Part shown: positions 1 through 6,368 of the stretch, in pieces
Numbering within the stretch: position 1 is the stretch's first letter
Layout of the letters: each line of letters starts with the position of its first letter
Origin: Ruminococcus sp. UBA3767
GTDB taxonomy: Bacteria > Bacillota > Clostridia > Oscillospirales > Ruminococcaceae
Length of the DNA stretch: 8,048 nucleotides
Direction: 5' to 3'
NCBI GenBank assembly: GCA_002371625.1
Contig: DFFV01000034.1
Location: 1-8,048, forward strand
Translations under genes and position numbers: made by a program
Notes under the pieces: generated by a model
What the model saw: the letters and a program-made list of their open reading frames with translations, nothing else
Database searches by the model: none
What the model was told of the DNA's origin: nothing

Positions 1-1786
1 CTGAGGTCGTGACCTGATTAGTGATACTCGATATGCATTCTTTCAACTTTGCATCCTGGATATCATAATCTTTTCCGTTTGTCTCTTTTGCCTTCTGCAC
101 AATAGCCTCATTGTAAGCTATCATCTCTTCACCTGAAGCTGTTTCAGGATCCAGTATCTTTTCAGGAGTAACGTATTCACCGTTAGGAGCTTTTATACGG
201 TACCCGTCAGGGATTTCAGCATCATCAGCTATGACTTTTCCGTCGCTGTCAACTAATTTATAGCCGTCTGGCAGAGGCTCGCCCTTGAGCCATGTGGTCA
301 TAGCATAGTCGGTCTTTGCATCGGTTATCATTTTTTGAAGTAATTTATATGCTGAGCGCAGCTCATCAAGAGCTTTATCAAAATCTCTCAGTTTTTCTGC
401 CTGCTGATCAGTCTTGATCTTCAGGAGCATCTGAGTATGCTGATCCAGGGTCTGCTGCATCTTGTCGATCTTTTCCATGATCTTCTTCAGCGCTTTCATT
501 ACCTGAGCGTGCTCAGACTCCATAACGCCGGTCATTTGCAGGATATTCGAAAGAATACTCCACGCAGTAGATAAGCCTCCTCCGATCGTAGTACCCCAGT
601 ATACAATCGTACCAAAGTTACTATTCAGACCTCTTGTGAACTTCTGGATATCAATCAGCGTCTGAGCGTCAAGTGAACCGCTGGGCTTATAGGAAATATC
701 TCTTTCCATGCTGCTGCCGGTATAGAAATGCTTTTCGGAAACAGCTGCGGCAGGCTTTTCGCCCCAATCGTTCACAAAAGCGTCAGCAGAAAGCTTGACT
801 TCGCCGTAAAGATCGAAATTCTCAGGTGTCTTTCCGTTTGCAGGCACTGAAAGCTTGAGCTTTGCTGTGCCGTCGTTCATCTCGACAGACTGAGCCTTTG
901 CGTCCTTGAACTGCTCGCCGAAGGACACCATATCTGTGGTGATCTTGTCTGCAAACTTACCGCAGTTTGCATAAAGGTCAAGTGTAATGTCAAGGTTTTC
1001 GCCGCTTTGCTCGCAGTAATCAAGATAGCCTGCAAGTGAAACGCCCGGCAGATAAACCTCGGACTCTTTGCCGCCTACTGTGATCTTCTTGCCGTTTACA
1101 AGCGCAGCAAAGTCATTGACTGTCTTAACACCGTCAGCTTCGAAGGTAACGGCTATGGTCTTGTAGTTCTTCTTCTCAGCTGCGATGACCTTTACGCCCT
1201 CGACTGTAATACTGTCCTTTGTGATAGCGTTTATATCGCCCATGTCATAAGCGATAATATCAGCCGTGATCTTTCCGTCCTCAGCTTTAATGCTCTCCGG
1301 GACAAAGCCCAGGTACGGCGACATAACAGGTATATCCACCTGCACATAGTCCTTTGCACCGTTGATACCCGATGCAAGAACGACTACCTTTCCTGGTTCG
1401 TAGATGTTCACCTGCTCGTTCTTGACGGGAGTTCCTTTGAGTGTAAGCGTAACAGTGTCGCCGTCATAGGACACACCTTTAACGCTCATTTCCTTGAACG
1501 CATTGTCAAGACGGATATCACTCTTGCTGATACCCTCTTTGAAGGTACTTCCATCGAGTCTGAGCCTGATAGTATTAAGTGCAGATGTGGAACCTACATA
1601 TTCCAGATCTGTGCTCAATGTCAGGGGGGCAGACGGAGAAACGCTGCTTACAGAAGAAACATCGCTCACTGAAGCACTTGCCTTAACGTCAGCTGTATTG
1701 TCACTTTGCGAGGTCCAGCCTGCAAATGACGTAACAGTCAGAGACAATGCAAGTACAAAAGCAAGCATTCTCTTTTTTGCTTTCAT
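1..1786 (-). CDS. Secreted multidomain protein with beta modules and coiled coil (partial, C-terminus off the left edge)
   Basis: The minus-strand frame is open from ATG 1786-1784 to the window edge, about 595 codons with no stop seen. The start is fixed by AAAGGAAGG at 1793-1801, six bases upstream; an in-frame ATG at 1792 is too close to that site. Residues 1-22 form a signal peptide: KAKKR, then a hydrophobic stretch ending in TSFA. A Ser/Val-rich linker follows. Three beta-rich modules of about 95-100 residues come next, each with a related motif (GISKSDI near 85, AITKDSI near 187, KITTDMV near 281). A Gly-rich hydrophobic stretch (around 390-415) leads into a predicted coiled coil (about 415-485, KKIMEKIDKMQQTLDQ). 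Residues 506-540 carry a 20-residue-period repeat (LPDGYKLVDSDG, IPDGYRIKAPNG). I infer a secreted or surface protein. The hydrophobic segment plus coiled coil recalls helical pore-forming or adhesion proteins, but no family is recognised and function is unknown. Confidence 0.85.
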   Translation of the reverse strand, partial: MKAKKRMLAFVLALSLTVTSFAGWTSQSDNTADVKASASVSDVSSVSSVSPSAPLTLSTDLEYVGSTSALNTIRLRLDGSTFKEGISKSDIRLDNAFKEMSVKGVSYDGDTVTLTLKGTPVKNEQVNIYEPGKVVVLASGINGAKDYVQVDIPVMSPYLGFVPESIKAEDGKITADIIAYDMGDINAITKDSITVEGVKVIAAEKKNYKTIAVTFEADGVKTVNDFAALVNGKKITVGGKESEVYLPGVSLAGYLDYCEQSGENLDITLDLYANCGKFADKITTDMVSFGEQFKDAKAQSVEMNDGTAKLKLSVPANGKTPENFDLYGEVKLSADAFVNDWGEKPAAAVSEKHFYTGSSMERDISYKPSGSLDAQTLIDIQKFTRGLNSNFGTIVYWGTTIGGGLSTAWSILSNILQMTGVMESEHAQVMKALKKIMEKIDKMQQTLDQHTQMLLKIKTDQQAEKLRDFDKALDELRSAYKLLQKMITDAKTDYAMTTWLKGEPLPDGYKLVDSDGKVIADDAEIPDGYRIKAPNGEYVTPEKILDPETASGEEMIAYNEAIVQKAKETNGKDYDIQDAKLKECISSITNQVTTS

Positions 1787-1852
1787 AGTCATCCTTCCTT
1801 TCACTGCAACTAAAAATTCAGTTCTTGTCGATAGCCATGTATCAGTGGGTTT

Positions 1853-1881
1853 ATTATATCACGCCAAATCCATCAAATATC
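1853..1881 (-). promoter_or_regulatory. Extended -10 promoter of the secreted-protein gene
   Basis: On the minus strand TATAAT lies at 1853-1858 and is preceded by TGA, giving an extended -10 element (TGnTATAAT). A 17-bp spacer would put the -35 at 1876-1881, where the match to TTGACA is poor. A weak -35 overlapped by a direct repeat is typical of activator-dependent promoters. The leader to the ATG would be about 60 nt. Confidence 0.6.
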
Positions 1882-1888
1882 CATCAAA
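1868..1888. repeat. Direct repeat with 11-bp period over the -35 region
   Basis: ATCCATCAAA occurs at 1868-1877 and again at 1879-1888, separated by one T. The repeat period is 11 bp, one helical turn, and it covers the place where the -35 of the minus-strand promoter should lie. Spacing and placement resemble binding sites of OmpR/PhoB-type response regulators. The regulator is not identified. Confidence 0.6.
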
Positions 1889-1893
1889 ATTGC

Positions 1894-1935
1894 TATAAAA
1901 TTGTTTGAAATGAAAATATTTTTTACAATTTTATA
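1894..1935. repeat. 11-bp perfect inverted repeat upstream of the secreted-protein promoter
   Basis: TATAAAATTGT (1894-1904) and ACAATTTTATA (1925-1935) are perfect reverse complements separated by 20 bp of AT-rich DNA that includes the palindrome AAAATATTTT (1913-1922). It lies upstream of the minus-strand promoter and about 145 bp before cotJA. It could be an operator; chance in AT-rich DNA is possible. Confidence 0.45.
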
Positions 1936-2010
1936 AGAAGCCACACAATTCTTCGCCCAGGCTCTGAGCTGTTCTCCATAAAGCCGTTAAAACCACAAAA
2001 AGATATAGTG

Positions 2011-2038
2011 ACATCTCGTCGAAGAGCTGCATAGGATA
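2011..2038 (+). promoter_or_regulatory. Candidate SigK/SigE-type mother-cell promoter for cotJABC
   Basis: GCATAGGATA at 2029-2038 matches the SigK -10 pattern CATAnnnTA exactly. An AC at 2011-2012 sits 17 bp upstream, where the short SigK -35 is expected. SigE and SigK recognise similar -10 elements, and cotJ of Bacillus subtilis is known to be expressed in the mother cell under SigE. No good SigE -35 was seen at the right spacing. The predicted start of transcription is around 2044-2047, just at the following hairpin. Confidence 0.5.
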
Positions 2039-2042
2039 GACC

Positions 2043-2058
2043 AAAGCCTTACGGCTTT
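2043..2058 (+). other. Small hairpin in the cotJ leader
   Basis: AAAGCC (2043-2048), loop TTAC, GGCTTT (2053-2058) forms a perfect 6-bp stem, eight bases before the AAGGAGG ribosome binding site. If the candidate promoter is right, it lies at the very 5' end of the mRNA and could stabilise it. It has no T-tract, so it is not a terminator. Confidence 0.4.
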
Positions 2059-2080
2059 AAACTTACAAGGAGGAATCTAT

Positions 2081-2326
2081 TTGGCAAAAGAAGAACTATT
2101 CATAGGACTGTTTGAAGCAAAGCCCGATGACAGCGCAGTTTCAGCCTGCCCTCTGCCAAGCGGCAAGCTGCCGCAAAGCACGCCAATTGCAATGGCTTAT
2201 GTTCCTTATCAGTTCTGGGAAAAGCCCTACGACGACGAAACTGCTCTGTGCAGGGGGACTGTTTTCCCCTCGCTTGATAAGCCATTTATCGGAGAGGAGG
2301 CGGTGAAAAATGCCGATGCTCAGTGA
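2081..2326 (+). CDS. cotJA: Spore coat-associated protein CotJA
   Basis: This 81-residue protein is recognised as CotJA from the block at residues 37-69: AMAYVPYQFWEKPY followed by ALCRGTVFPSLDKPF. Family members are of similar length. CotJA is a small component of the spore coat in Bacillus and Clostridia, made in the mother cell together with CotJB and CotJC. It reads from a TTG start, supported by a perfect AAGGAGG at 2067-2073 with seven bases of spacing; no competing start has a ribosome binding site. The N-terminal third is variable and Pro-rich. The gene opens the operon and overlaps cotJB by 17 bp, so the two are probably translationally coupled. Confidence 0.9.
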   Translation: MAKEELFIGLFEAKPDDSAVSACPLPSGKLPQSTPIAMAYVPYQFWEKPYDDETALCRGTVFPSLDKPFIGEEAVKNADAQ

Positions 2327-2573
2327 TAAGCAAAAGCTGATGCGCAGATTGCAGCAAAGCTCATTTGCGCTGACTGAAGCAAATCTATATCTCGACAGCC
2401 ACCCGACCTGCAAGGATGGACTGAAATACTACTCACAGCACAAAAAGGAGCACGATGAGCTTATGGCGCAATACACCGAAAAATACGGTCCCATAAGGGC
2501 TGAACAGACAGATACCGAAAAAGAGTGGTCGTGGGCAGTTACCCCGTTTCCTTGGGAAAGGGGTGAGAGCTGA
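2310..2573 (+). CDS. cotJB: Spore coat protein CotJB
   Basis: The 87-residue protein has the CotJB pattern: an N-terminal helix (KLMRRLQQSSFALTEANLYLDSHP, residues 9-32, in which LYLDSHP is diagnostic), a middle YYSQHKKEHDELMAQYTEKYGP (40-61) and a Trp-rich C-terminus (WSWAVTPFPWE, 73-83). It is a coat component that acts with CotJA and the catalase CotJC; its biochemical activity is not established. The start ATG at 2310 has AGAGGAGG at 2293-2300, inside the end of cotJA. Its stop TGA shares one base with the ATG of cotJC, so the three genes form a tight operon. Confidence 0.9.
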   Translation: MPMLSDKQKLMRRLQQSSFALTEANLYLDSHPTCKDGLKYYSQHKKEHDELMAQYTEKYGPIRAEQTDTEKEWSWAVTPFPWERGES

Positions 2574-3169
2574 TGTGGCAGTATGAAAAGAAACTGCAGT
2601 ACCCCGTAAACATCAAGGATCCTAACCCTGCACTTGCAAAGGTCATCGTCAGTCAGCTCGGCGGACCTGACGGCGAGCTGGGAGCTGCGCTTAGGTATTT
2701 AAACCAGAGATATGCCGCACCCTGCCGTGAGGTGCAGGCGATCCTTTCCGACATCGGCACCGAGGAGCTTTCGCACATGGAGATGATAGGCACTATCCTC
2801 TACCAGCTGACAAGGAACCTCTCGATGAAGGAAATAAAGGAAAGCGGCTTTGATGTTTACTTTGTTGACCACACCACAGGCGTTTATCCCATTGCCGCTT
2901 CGGGCGTTCCGTTCACGGCAGCAACCTTCCAGAGCACAGGCGACGCTATTGCCGACCTGACCGAAGACCTTGCTGCCGAGCAGAAGGCAAGGGTGACATA
3001 CGATAATATCCTGCGCCTGACCGATGATCCCGATGTGCGTGAGCCGATCAAGTTCCTGCGTGCAAGGGAGATAGTTCACTTCCAGCGCTTTGGCGAAGGT
3101 CTGCGTATGGTGCAGGATATGCTTGACTCCAAAAACTTCTACGCATTCAACCCCAGCTTTGATAAATAA
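2573..3169 (+). CDS. cotJC: Manganese catalase-family spore coat protein CotJC
   Basis: This 198-residue protein is the ferritin-like dimanganese catalase of the cotJ operon, which in the family converts hydrogen peroxide to water and oxygen and is built into the spore coat. Candidate metal ligands are all present: E35 (DGELGAAL), E65 and H68 (GTEELSHMEM), E136 (LAAEQKAR) and H169 (REIVHFQRF). This matches the E/ExxH/E/H set of known manganese catalases, so an active enzyme is plausible. Length fits the short CotJC group, which lacks the longer C-terminal tail of free manganese catalases. The ATG overlaps the cotJB stop (TGATG), with AAAGGGGTGAGAG upstream. A hairpin terminator follows the stop closely. 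Confidence 0.93.
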   Translation: MWQYEKKLQYPVNIKDPNPALAKVIVSQLGGPDGELGAALRYLNQRYAAPCREVQAILSDIGTEELSHMEMIGTILYQLTRNLSMKEIKESGFDVYFVDHTTGVYPIAASGVPFTAATFQSTGDAIADLTEDLAAEQKARVTYDNILRLTDDPDVREPIKFLRAREIVHFQRFGEGLRMVQDMLDSKNFYAFNPSFDK

Positions 3170-3175
3170 ACAAAA

Positions 3176-3205
3176 AATGCCGCCTGTTGCCACACAGACG
3201 GCATT
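3176..3205. terminator. Bidirectional intrinsic terminator between cotJC and the ATPase-like gene
   Basis: AATGCCG-C-CTGT (3176-3187), loop TGCCAC, ACAG-A-CGGCATT (3194-3205): an 11-bp stem with one C/A mismatch. On the minus strand it is followed by a run of six T (complement of 3172-3177), a good terminator for the gene ending at 3227. On the plus strand the following tract ATATTTTATT is weaker but probably stops cotJC transcripts. Confidence 0.8.
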
Positions 3206-3226
3206 ACATATTTTATTCAGAAACCG

Positions 3227-3826
3227 TTATCTCAGCTTTTTAACGACCACTATATCTATCTTTCCACCAAGCACGCCCACACGCACATCATCAGCGATAT
3301 TTGCGATTATCGACTTTTCAAGCTCGTCCCAGTCCTCGCTGTAGCTCTGCTTTGCTTCAAACGAGCTGAAAGCGTCCTTGTAAGCCTCCAGCGACCAGAT
3401 AGTGTCCTCGTCATAGTCTGCAAGTCCCCTGCTCCACACTCCGTAGGAATCACTTGCAGCAACGTTTTCATTATTGCCCAGCATACTTTCCACCGCAACG
3501 GCTATCTTACCGATAATTCCCCTTGCAGCAGCGTTTTTTCCGTCCTTTGAAACGGAAAGTATCCTGTTTACATCGTAATTGCGGCTTTTGTCTATCTTGA
3601 CATTCAAGTGCAGATCAAAGCTGTCCTCGCTTGTTTCTATCCAGAATCTGCCCATACCATAGCTAAGCATCTGCGGCAGCATACATATCATTTCCTCCGC
3701 AAGAAGCCTCATTCTCATACTCGCCTTTTTATCAAGTCCGATAAACTCAGCTGTCAGCTGAGCCTCCTGTGGAATGAATCTGTGGTCTTCATCAGGGCTT
3801 TTCAGAATGTATTCATTAGTTATCAT
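3227..3826 (-). CDS. Degenerate GHKL/HATPase-like protein, RsbW-like partner of the STAS gene
   Basis: This 199-residue soluble protein has no signal or membrane segment. The N-terminal part (about 20-80: FIGLDKKASMRMRLLAEEMICMLPQML, then FWIETSEDSFDLHLNVKI) resembles the helix-strand layout around the N-box of RsbW/SpoIIAB-type ATPases. However, the Asn expected in the N-box helix is absent (AEEMICML) and I see no clear glycine-rich G1/G2 boxes. The C-terminus (WDELEKSIIANIADDVRVGVL, 166-186) is a pattern I associate with a clostridial family often annotated as ATP-binding protein. It lies 46 bp downstream of a STAS-domain gene, so a partner-switching role (anti-sigma or switch protein) is likely by context. 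GGAGGT at 3832-3837 supports the ATG. No sigma factor gene is adjacent. Whether it still binds ATP or phosphorylates anything is uncertain. Confidence 0.7.
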   Translation of the reverse strand: MITNEYILKSPDEDHRFIPQEAQLTAEFIGLDKKASMRMRLLAEEMICMLPQMLSYGMGRFWIETSEDSFDLHLNVKIDKSRNYDVNRILSVSKDGKNAAARGIIGKIAVAVESMLGNNENVAASDSYGVWSRGLADYDEDTIWSLEAYKDAFSSFEAKQSYSEDWDELEKSIIANIADDVRVGVLGGKIDIVVVKKLR

Positions 3827-3872
3827 CGTTTACCTCCGAGGTAATACAGAATAATTTACTTTACAGCAATAC

Positions 3873-4175
3873 CTACTTTTCTATATCCAGCACCTCTGTA
3901 AATCCCGTTATCACGAACGTTTCCATAACGATATCGTTCACTTTTACCAGCCTGAAAACACCGCCGTTGTCATCAACAGCCGCATTCACGCTTACAAGCA
4001 CTCTCAGTCCCGATGAAGATATGTATGTCAGATCCGAGCAATCAAGCAGCAGCTTGTCACAAGTACCAACGACCTCGTTTAAGAATTCTTCCGCCTGAGG
4101 TGCAGTTGTATTATCAAATCTGCCTTCTATCTTTACTATAGTCTCTGATCCCTCAACGCTCTTTGTGATATTCAA
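3873..4175 (-). CDS. STAS-domain anti-sigma factor antagonist (RsbV/SpoIIAA-like)
   Basis: The 100-residue protein is a single STAS domain: IVKIEGRFDNTTAPQAEEFL (13-32), then LLLDCSDLTYISSSGLRVLV (42-61) and FRLVKVNDIVMETFVITGF. Ser55, just before GLRVL, aligns with the serine phosphorylated by the SpoIIAB/RsbW kinase in SpoIIAA/RsbV. In the family the unphosphorylated form binds the kinase and frees a sigma factor or another target. The start is TTG at 4175-4173, chosen because AAGGAGG (4184-4190) lies eight bases upstream; an upstream ATG at 4220 would put that site inside the coding region and overlap the promoter -10. It is followed 46 bp later by the ATPase-like gene, forming a two-gene unit with its own promoter. 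Confidence 0.88.
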   Translation of the reverse strand: MNITKSVEGSETIVKIEGRFDNTTAPQAEEFLNEVVGTCDKLLLDCSDLTYISSSGLRVLVSVNAAVDDNGGVFRLVKVNDIVMETFVITGFTEVLDIEK

Positions 4176-4208
4176 GGTGATGCCCTCCTTCTTCATTACA
4201 TTATAATA

Positions 4209-4237
4209 ATTATAACTCAAATGCCTTTCAAAAACAA
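4209..4237 (-). promoter_or_regulatory. Sigma-A-type promoter of the STAS/ATPase-like operon
   Basis: On the minus strand TTGTTT (4232-4237) and TATAAT (4209-4214) are separated by exactly 17 bp. The -10 is perfect and the -35 matches TTGACA at four of six positions. It is 35 bp from the HAD gene stop, so the STAS pair can be transcribed independently. No clear terminator follows the HAD gene, so read-through is also possible. Confidence 0.7.
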
Positions 4238-4272
4238 CAATAATCTTTCAGTTCATAAAAATATTACATTTT

Positions 4273-5064
4273 TCACAAAAGTCCGCAGGTCTCAAACGCT
4301 TTATAAAGCCCGTCGTTCTCGATCCTGTCGGTGATGATGTCAGCGTGCGCCTTGACCTGATCGGGCGCATTTCCCATTGCAACGCCGACCTTGCAATAAG
4401 AAAGCATCTCGATATCGTTTCCGCCGTCGCCTATGGCAATGGTATCCTCAATATCTGCGCCGTAGTATTCAAGCACCTTTTTAATACCGATGGACTTGTT
4501 AATGCCCTTTTGCATTATCTCTCCGCCCGAATCATCTCCCGGGTAGCTGAGCATTACTATATCGCAAATATCCCCAAGCTCGCTCTCAAGCGTCTTCGCA
4601 GGACAATCGGCGCTTTTGTAGACGAACTTACCTATGTTATCAAGCCCCTTTTGCGCCCTTGGTATGAATCTTCCGCCAAGGCTGAGTATCCAGTCTCTCA
4701 TCATTTTGAACCTGTCATCGTAGGTATCGCCAAGAAAGTCCTCATTCTCAAACGATTCGGCAACAAGCATCGCCTTGTGTGAGATCATCACCTCGATTAT
4801 CCTGTCATACTGCCCGGCAGTGAATACCGAGTTGAAAACCTGCTTGTTATCGCAAATAACGCTTGCTCCCGATGCAAAAACTCCGTCAGTAAATGCAAGC
4901 GGCGCAAGGCATTTAGGAAGTATATTTCTGTATCTGCCCGAGCTTATAAACAGCTTGTGTCCGTTTTTCCTTGCAAGCTCCACCGCCTCAACGGTCGAGG
5001 GGTGTATCGTTTCGAGCTTGTCAACAAGTGTTCCGTCAATATCAAGAAATACGATCTTTCCCAT
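4273..5064 (-). CDS. Cof-type HAD-IIB family phosphatase
   Basis: This 263-residue cytoplasmic hydrolase carries all four HAD motifs: DIDGT (8-12, nucleophile D8 and acid/base D10), SSGR (41-44), the motif III lysine K190 (KGINKS), and GDGGND (212-217). The cap inserted between motifs II and III is the C2B type of the Cof subfamily. Relatives dephosphorylate sugar phosphates, flavin precursors or similar small phosphoesters; the substrate cannot be read from the sequence. The ATG is preceded by GGAAAGGAG with good spacing. It lies 69 bp downstream of the phosphofructokinase gene, with a hairpin between them, which hints at a link to sugar-phosphate metabolism but does not prove one. Confidence 0.9.
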   Translation of the reverse strand: MGKIVFLDIDGTLVDKLETIHPSTVEAVELARKNGHKLFISSGRYRNILPKCLAPLAFTDGVFASGASVICDNKQVFNSVFTAGQYDRIIEVMISHKAMLVAESFENEDFLGDTYDDRFKMMRDWILSLGGRFIPRAQKGLDNIGKFVYKSADCPAKTLESELGDICDIVMLSYPGDDSGGEIMQKGINKSIGIKKVLEYYGADIEDTIAIGDGGNDIEMLSYCKVGVAMGNAPDQVKAHADIITDRIENDGLYKAFETCGLL

Positions 5065-5097
5065 TTTTTGCTCCTTTCCTTACTTAAACAAAAGACC

Positions 5098-5119
5098 GCT
5101 GTACAAAAAATTGTACAGC
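5098..5119 (-). terminator. Hairpin/terminator between pfk and the HAD gene
   Basis: GCTGTACAA and TTGTACAGC form a perfect 9-bp stem around a four-base loop. On the minus strand it is followed by GGTCTTTTGTTT, a modest and interrupted T-tract, so termination after pfk is probably partial. Flanking AAAAGA/TCTTTT could extend the stem across a small bulge. It could also serve as a processing or stabilising element at the pfk 3' end. Confidence 0.65.
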
Positions 5120-5133
5120 AGATCTTTTAAACG

Positions 5134-6342
5134 TCACATATCCAGCTTGAAATGAACGGGCATACCGTTGTTCATTTTTATCTCAACCTCGCCCTGTATC
5201 AGCGGCAGGAAATATCCTATCGCCTCATCTTTTACATTGTTGTGCTCATCATTCACCCATTCCATCGGGAAGAACTGTTCTTTATTCGCAACAAGCGCAG
5301 CATCTGCGCAGGAGATGTTCACGCTGTATTTTTCGCCCTTTTCACGCTCAAAGACCATCATTATGCCGCTTTTGCCGTCAAGTGCATACTCCACAGCTTT
5401 TGCGCCGATAAGCTCAGCTTCGTCAAGGTCTGTTGCCGAGGCGATGTGCGAGGAGCACCTTTGCATAACGTTAAGCTCGATAGAGCGCACTTTGCAGCCT
5501 ATCTCGCTGCGGACAAGCTCTTCAAGCGTCTTGCCGATGCCCGAAAGCTGCTGATGACCGAAGACATCAAGTTTATCGCTGCGCAGGCACTTGGAGTCCT
5601 TCAGCTGAACTCCCTCGGAAACTGCAATGATAACGGCTTTGTGCTTCTTCTGCTGCTCTCTTATGTCATCTAAAAATCTCTGCGCACTGAATTCACACTC
5701 GGGAAGATAGATAAGATGAGGCGCAATTTCACCGTTTGCACGCAAAACACACGTTGATGCGGTCAGCCAGCCTGCGTGCCTGCCCATTACTTCGATTATC
5801 GTTACCGATTCCAGCGCATAGACCGAACTGTCCCTGATTATTTCCTGTGTTGTTACGGCAACATATTTTGCTGCGCTGCCAAAACCGGGGGTATGGTCTG
5901 TGCAGGGCAGATCGTTATCTATTGTTTTGGGCACGCCAACGACTTTTATATCCGAGCCTTTTTCCTTAAAATAAGCTGACAGTTTTGCAACGGTATCCAT
6001 CGAATCATTTCCGCCTATGTAGAAAAACGCACCAACGCCATGCTTTTCAAGACAGGAAAGAATATCTTCATACACCTGCGGCTGAGAATCTGCATCGGGC
6101 AGCTTATATCTGCACGAGCCAAGAGCCGTCGAAGGTGTGCGCTTTAAAAGCTCTGCTGCTTCATCATCGGGGATCGCTTTGCCAAGGTCGATCATACGAT
6201 CCTTGATAACGCCTTCGATCCCGTTAAGACAGCCATAGATAGTTTCTATTTTTCCGCTTGAACGTGCTGCTTTGAAAACGCCTGCCAGCGAGGCATTTAT
6301 TGCACTTGTCGGTCCGCCCGACTGGGCAACTGCTATGTTCAT
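5134..6342 (-). CDS. 6-phosphofructokinase, probably pyrophosphate-dependent
   Basis: The 402-residue protein is a PfkA-family enzyme, making fructose 1,6-bisphosphate in glycolysis. Motifs: SGGPTSAIN (8-16), YIGGNDS (108-114), PKTIDND (138-144, catalytic base D142) and MGRHAGW (186-192). Two residues point to pyrophosphate rather than ATP as phosphoryl donor: D113, where ATP enzymes have Gly in GGDGS, and K139, where they have Gly in PGTIDND. Length near 400 also fits the PPi/mixed-substrate clade rather than the roughly 320-residue ATP enzymes. A PPi enzyme would be reversible and work in gluconeogenesis too. GAGGAG upstream supports the ATG. The HAD phosphatase gene follows. The upstream region carries a perfect parS site (6369-6384). 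Donor specificity is inferred, not shown. Confidence 0.92.
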   Translation of the reverse strand: MNIAVAQSGGPTSAINASLAGVFKAARSSGKIETIYGCLNGIEGVIKDRMIDLGKAIPDDEAAELLKRTPSTALGSCRYKLPDADSQPQVYEDILSCLEKHGVGAFFYIGGNDSMDTVAKLSAYFKEKGSDIKVVGVPKTIDNDLPCTDHTPGFGSAAKYVAVTTQEIIRDSSVYALESVTIIEVMGRHAGWLTASTCVLRANGEIAPHLIYLPECEFSAQRFLDDIREQQKKHKAVIIAVSEGVQLKDSKCLRSDKLDVFGHQQLSGIGKTLEELVRSEIGCKVRSIELNVMQRCSSHIASATDLDEAELIGAKAVEYALDGKSGIMMVFEREKGEKYSVNISCADAALVANKEQFFPMEWVNDEHNNVKDEAIGYFLPLIQGEVEIKMNNGMPVHFKLDM

Positions 6343-6368
6343 ATCATTACTCCTCTTTAAATATAAAA

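Noticed and set aside
1494..1898. Plus-strand open frame of 134 codons
   Set aside because: It lies opposite the signal-peptide and first beta module of the secreted-protein gene, lacks a ribosome binding site, and extends through that gene's promoter.
2043..2058. Terminator or attenuator ahead of cotJA
   Set aside because: The stem is only 6 bp and is followed by TTTAAACTTACAAGG, not a T-run.
1787..2080. A riboswitch or small gene in the divergent intergenic region
   Set aside because: Only promoter and operator-like elements and a short hairpin were found; no aptamer-like structure or start codon with a ribosome binding site.
2699..3193. Minus-strand open frame of 164 codons
   Set aside because: It is a complement shadow of cotJC, which has conserved metal ligands, and it runs into the terminator.
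5152..5673. Plus-strand open frame of 173 codons
   Set aside because: It is antisense to the phosphofructokinase gene and shows no recognisable domain or ribosome binding site.
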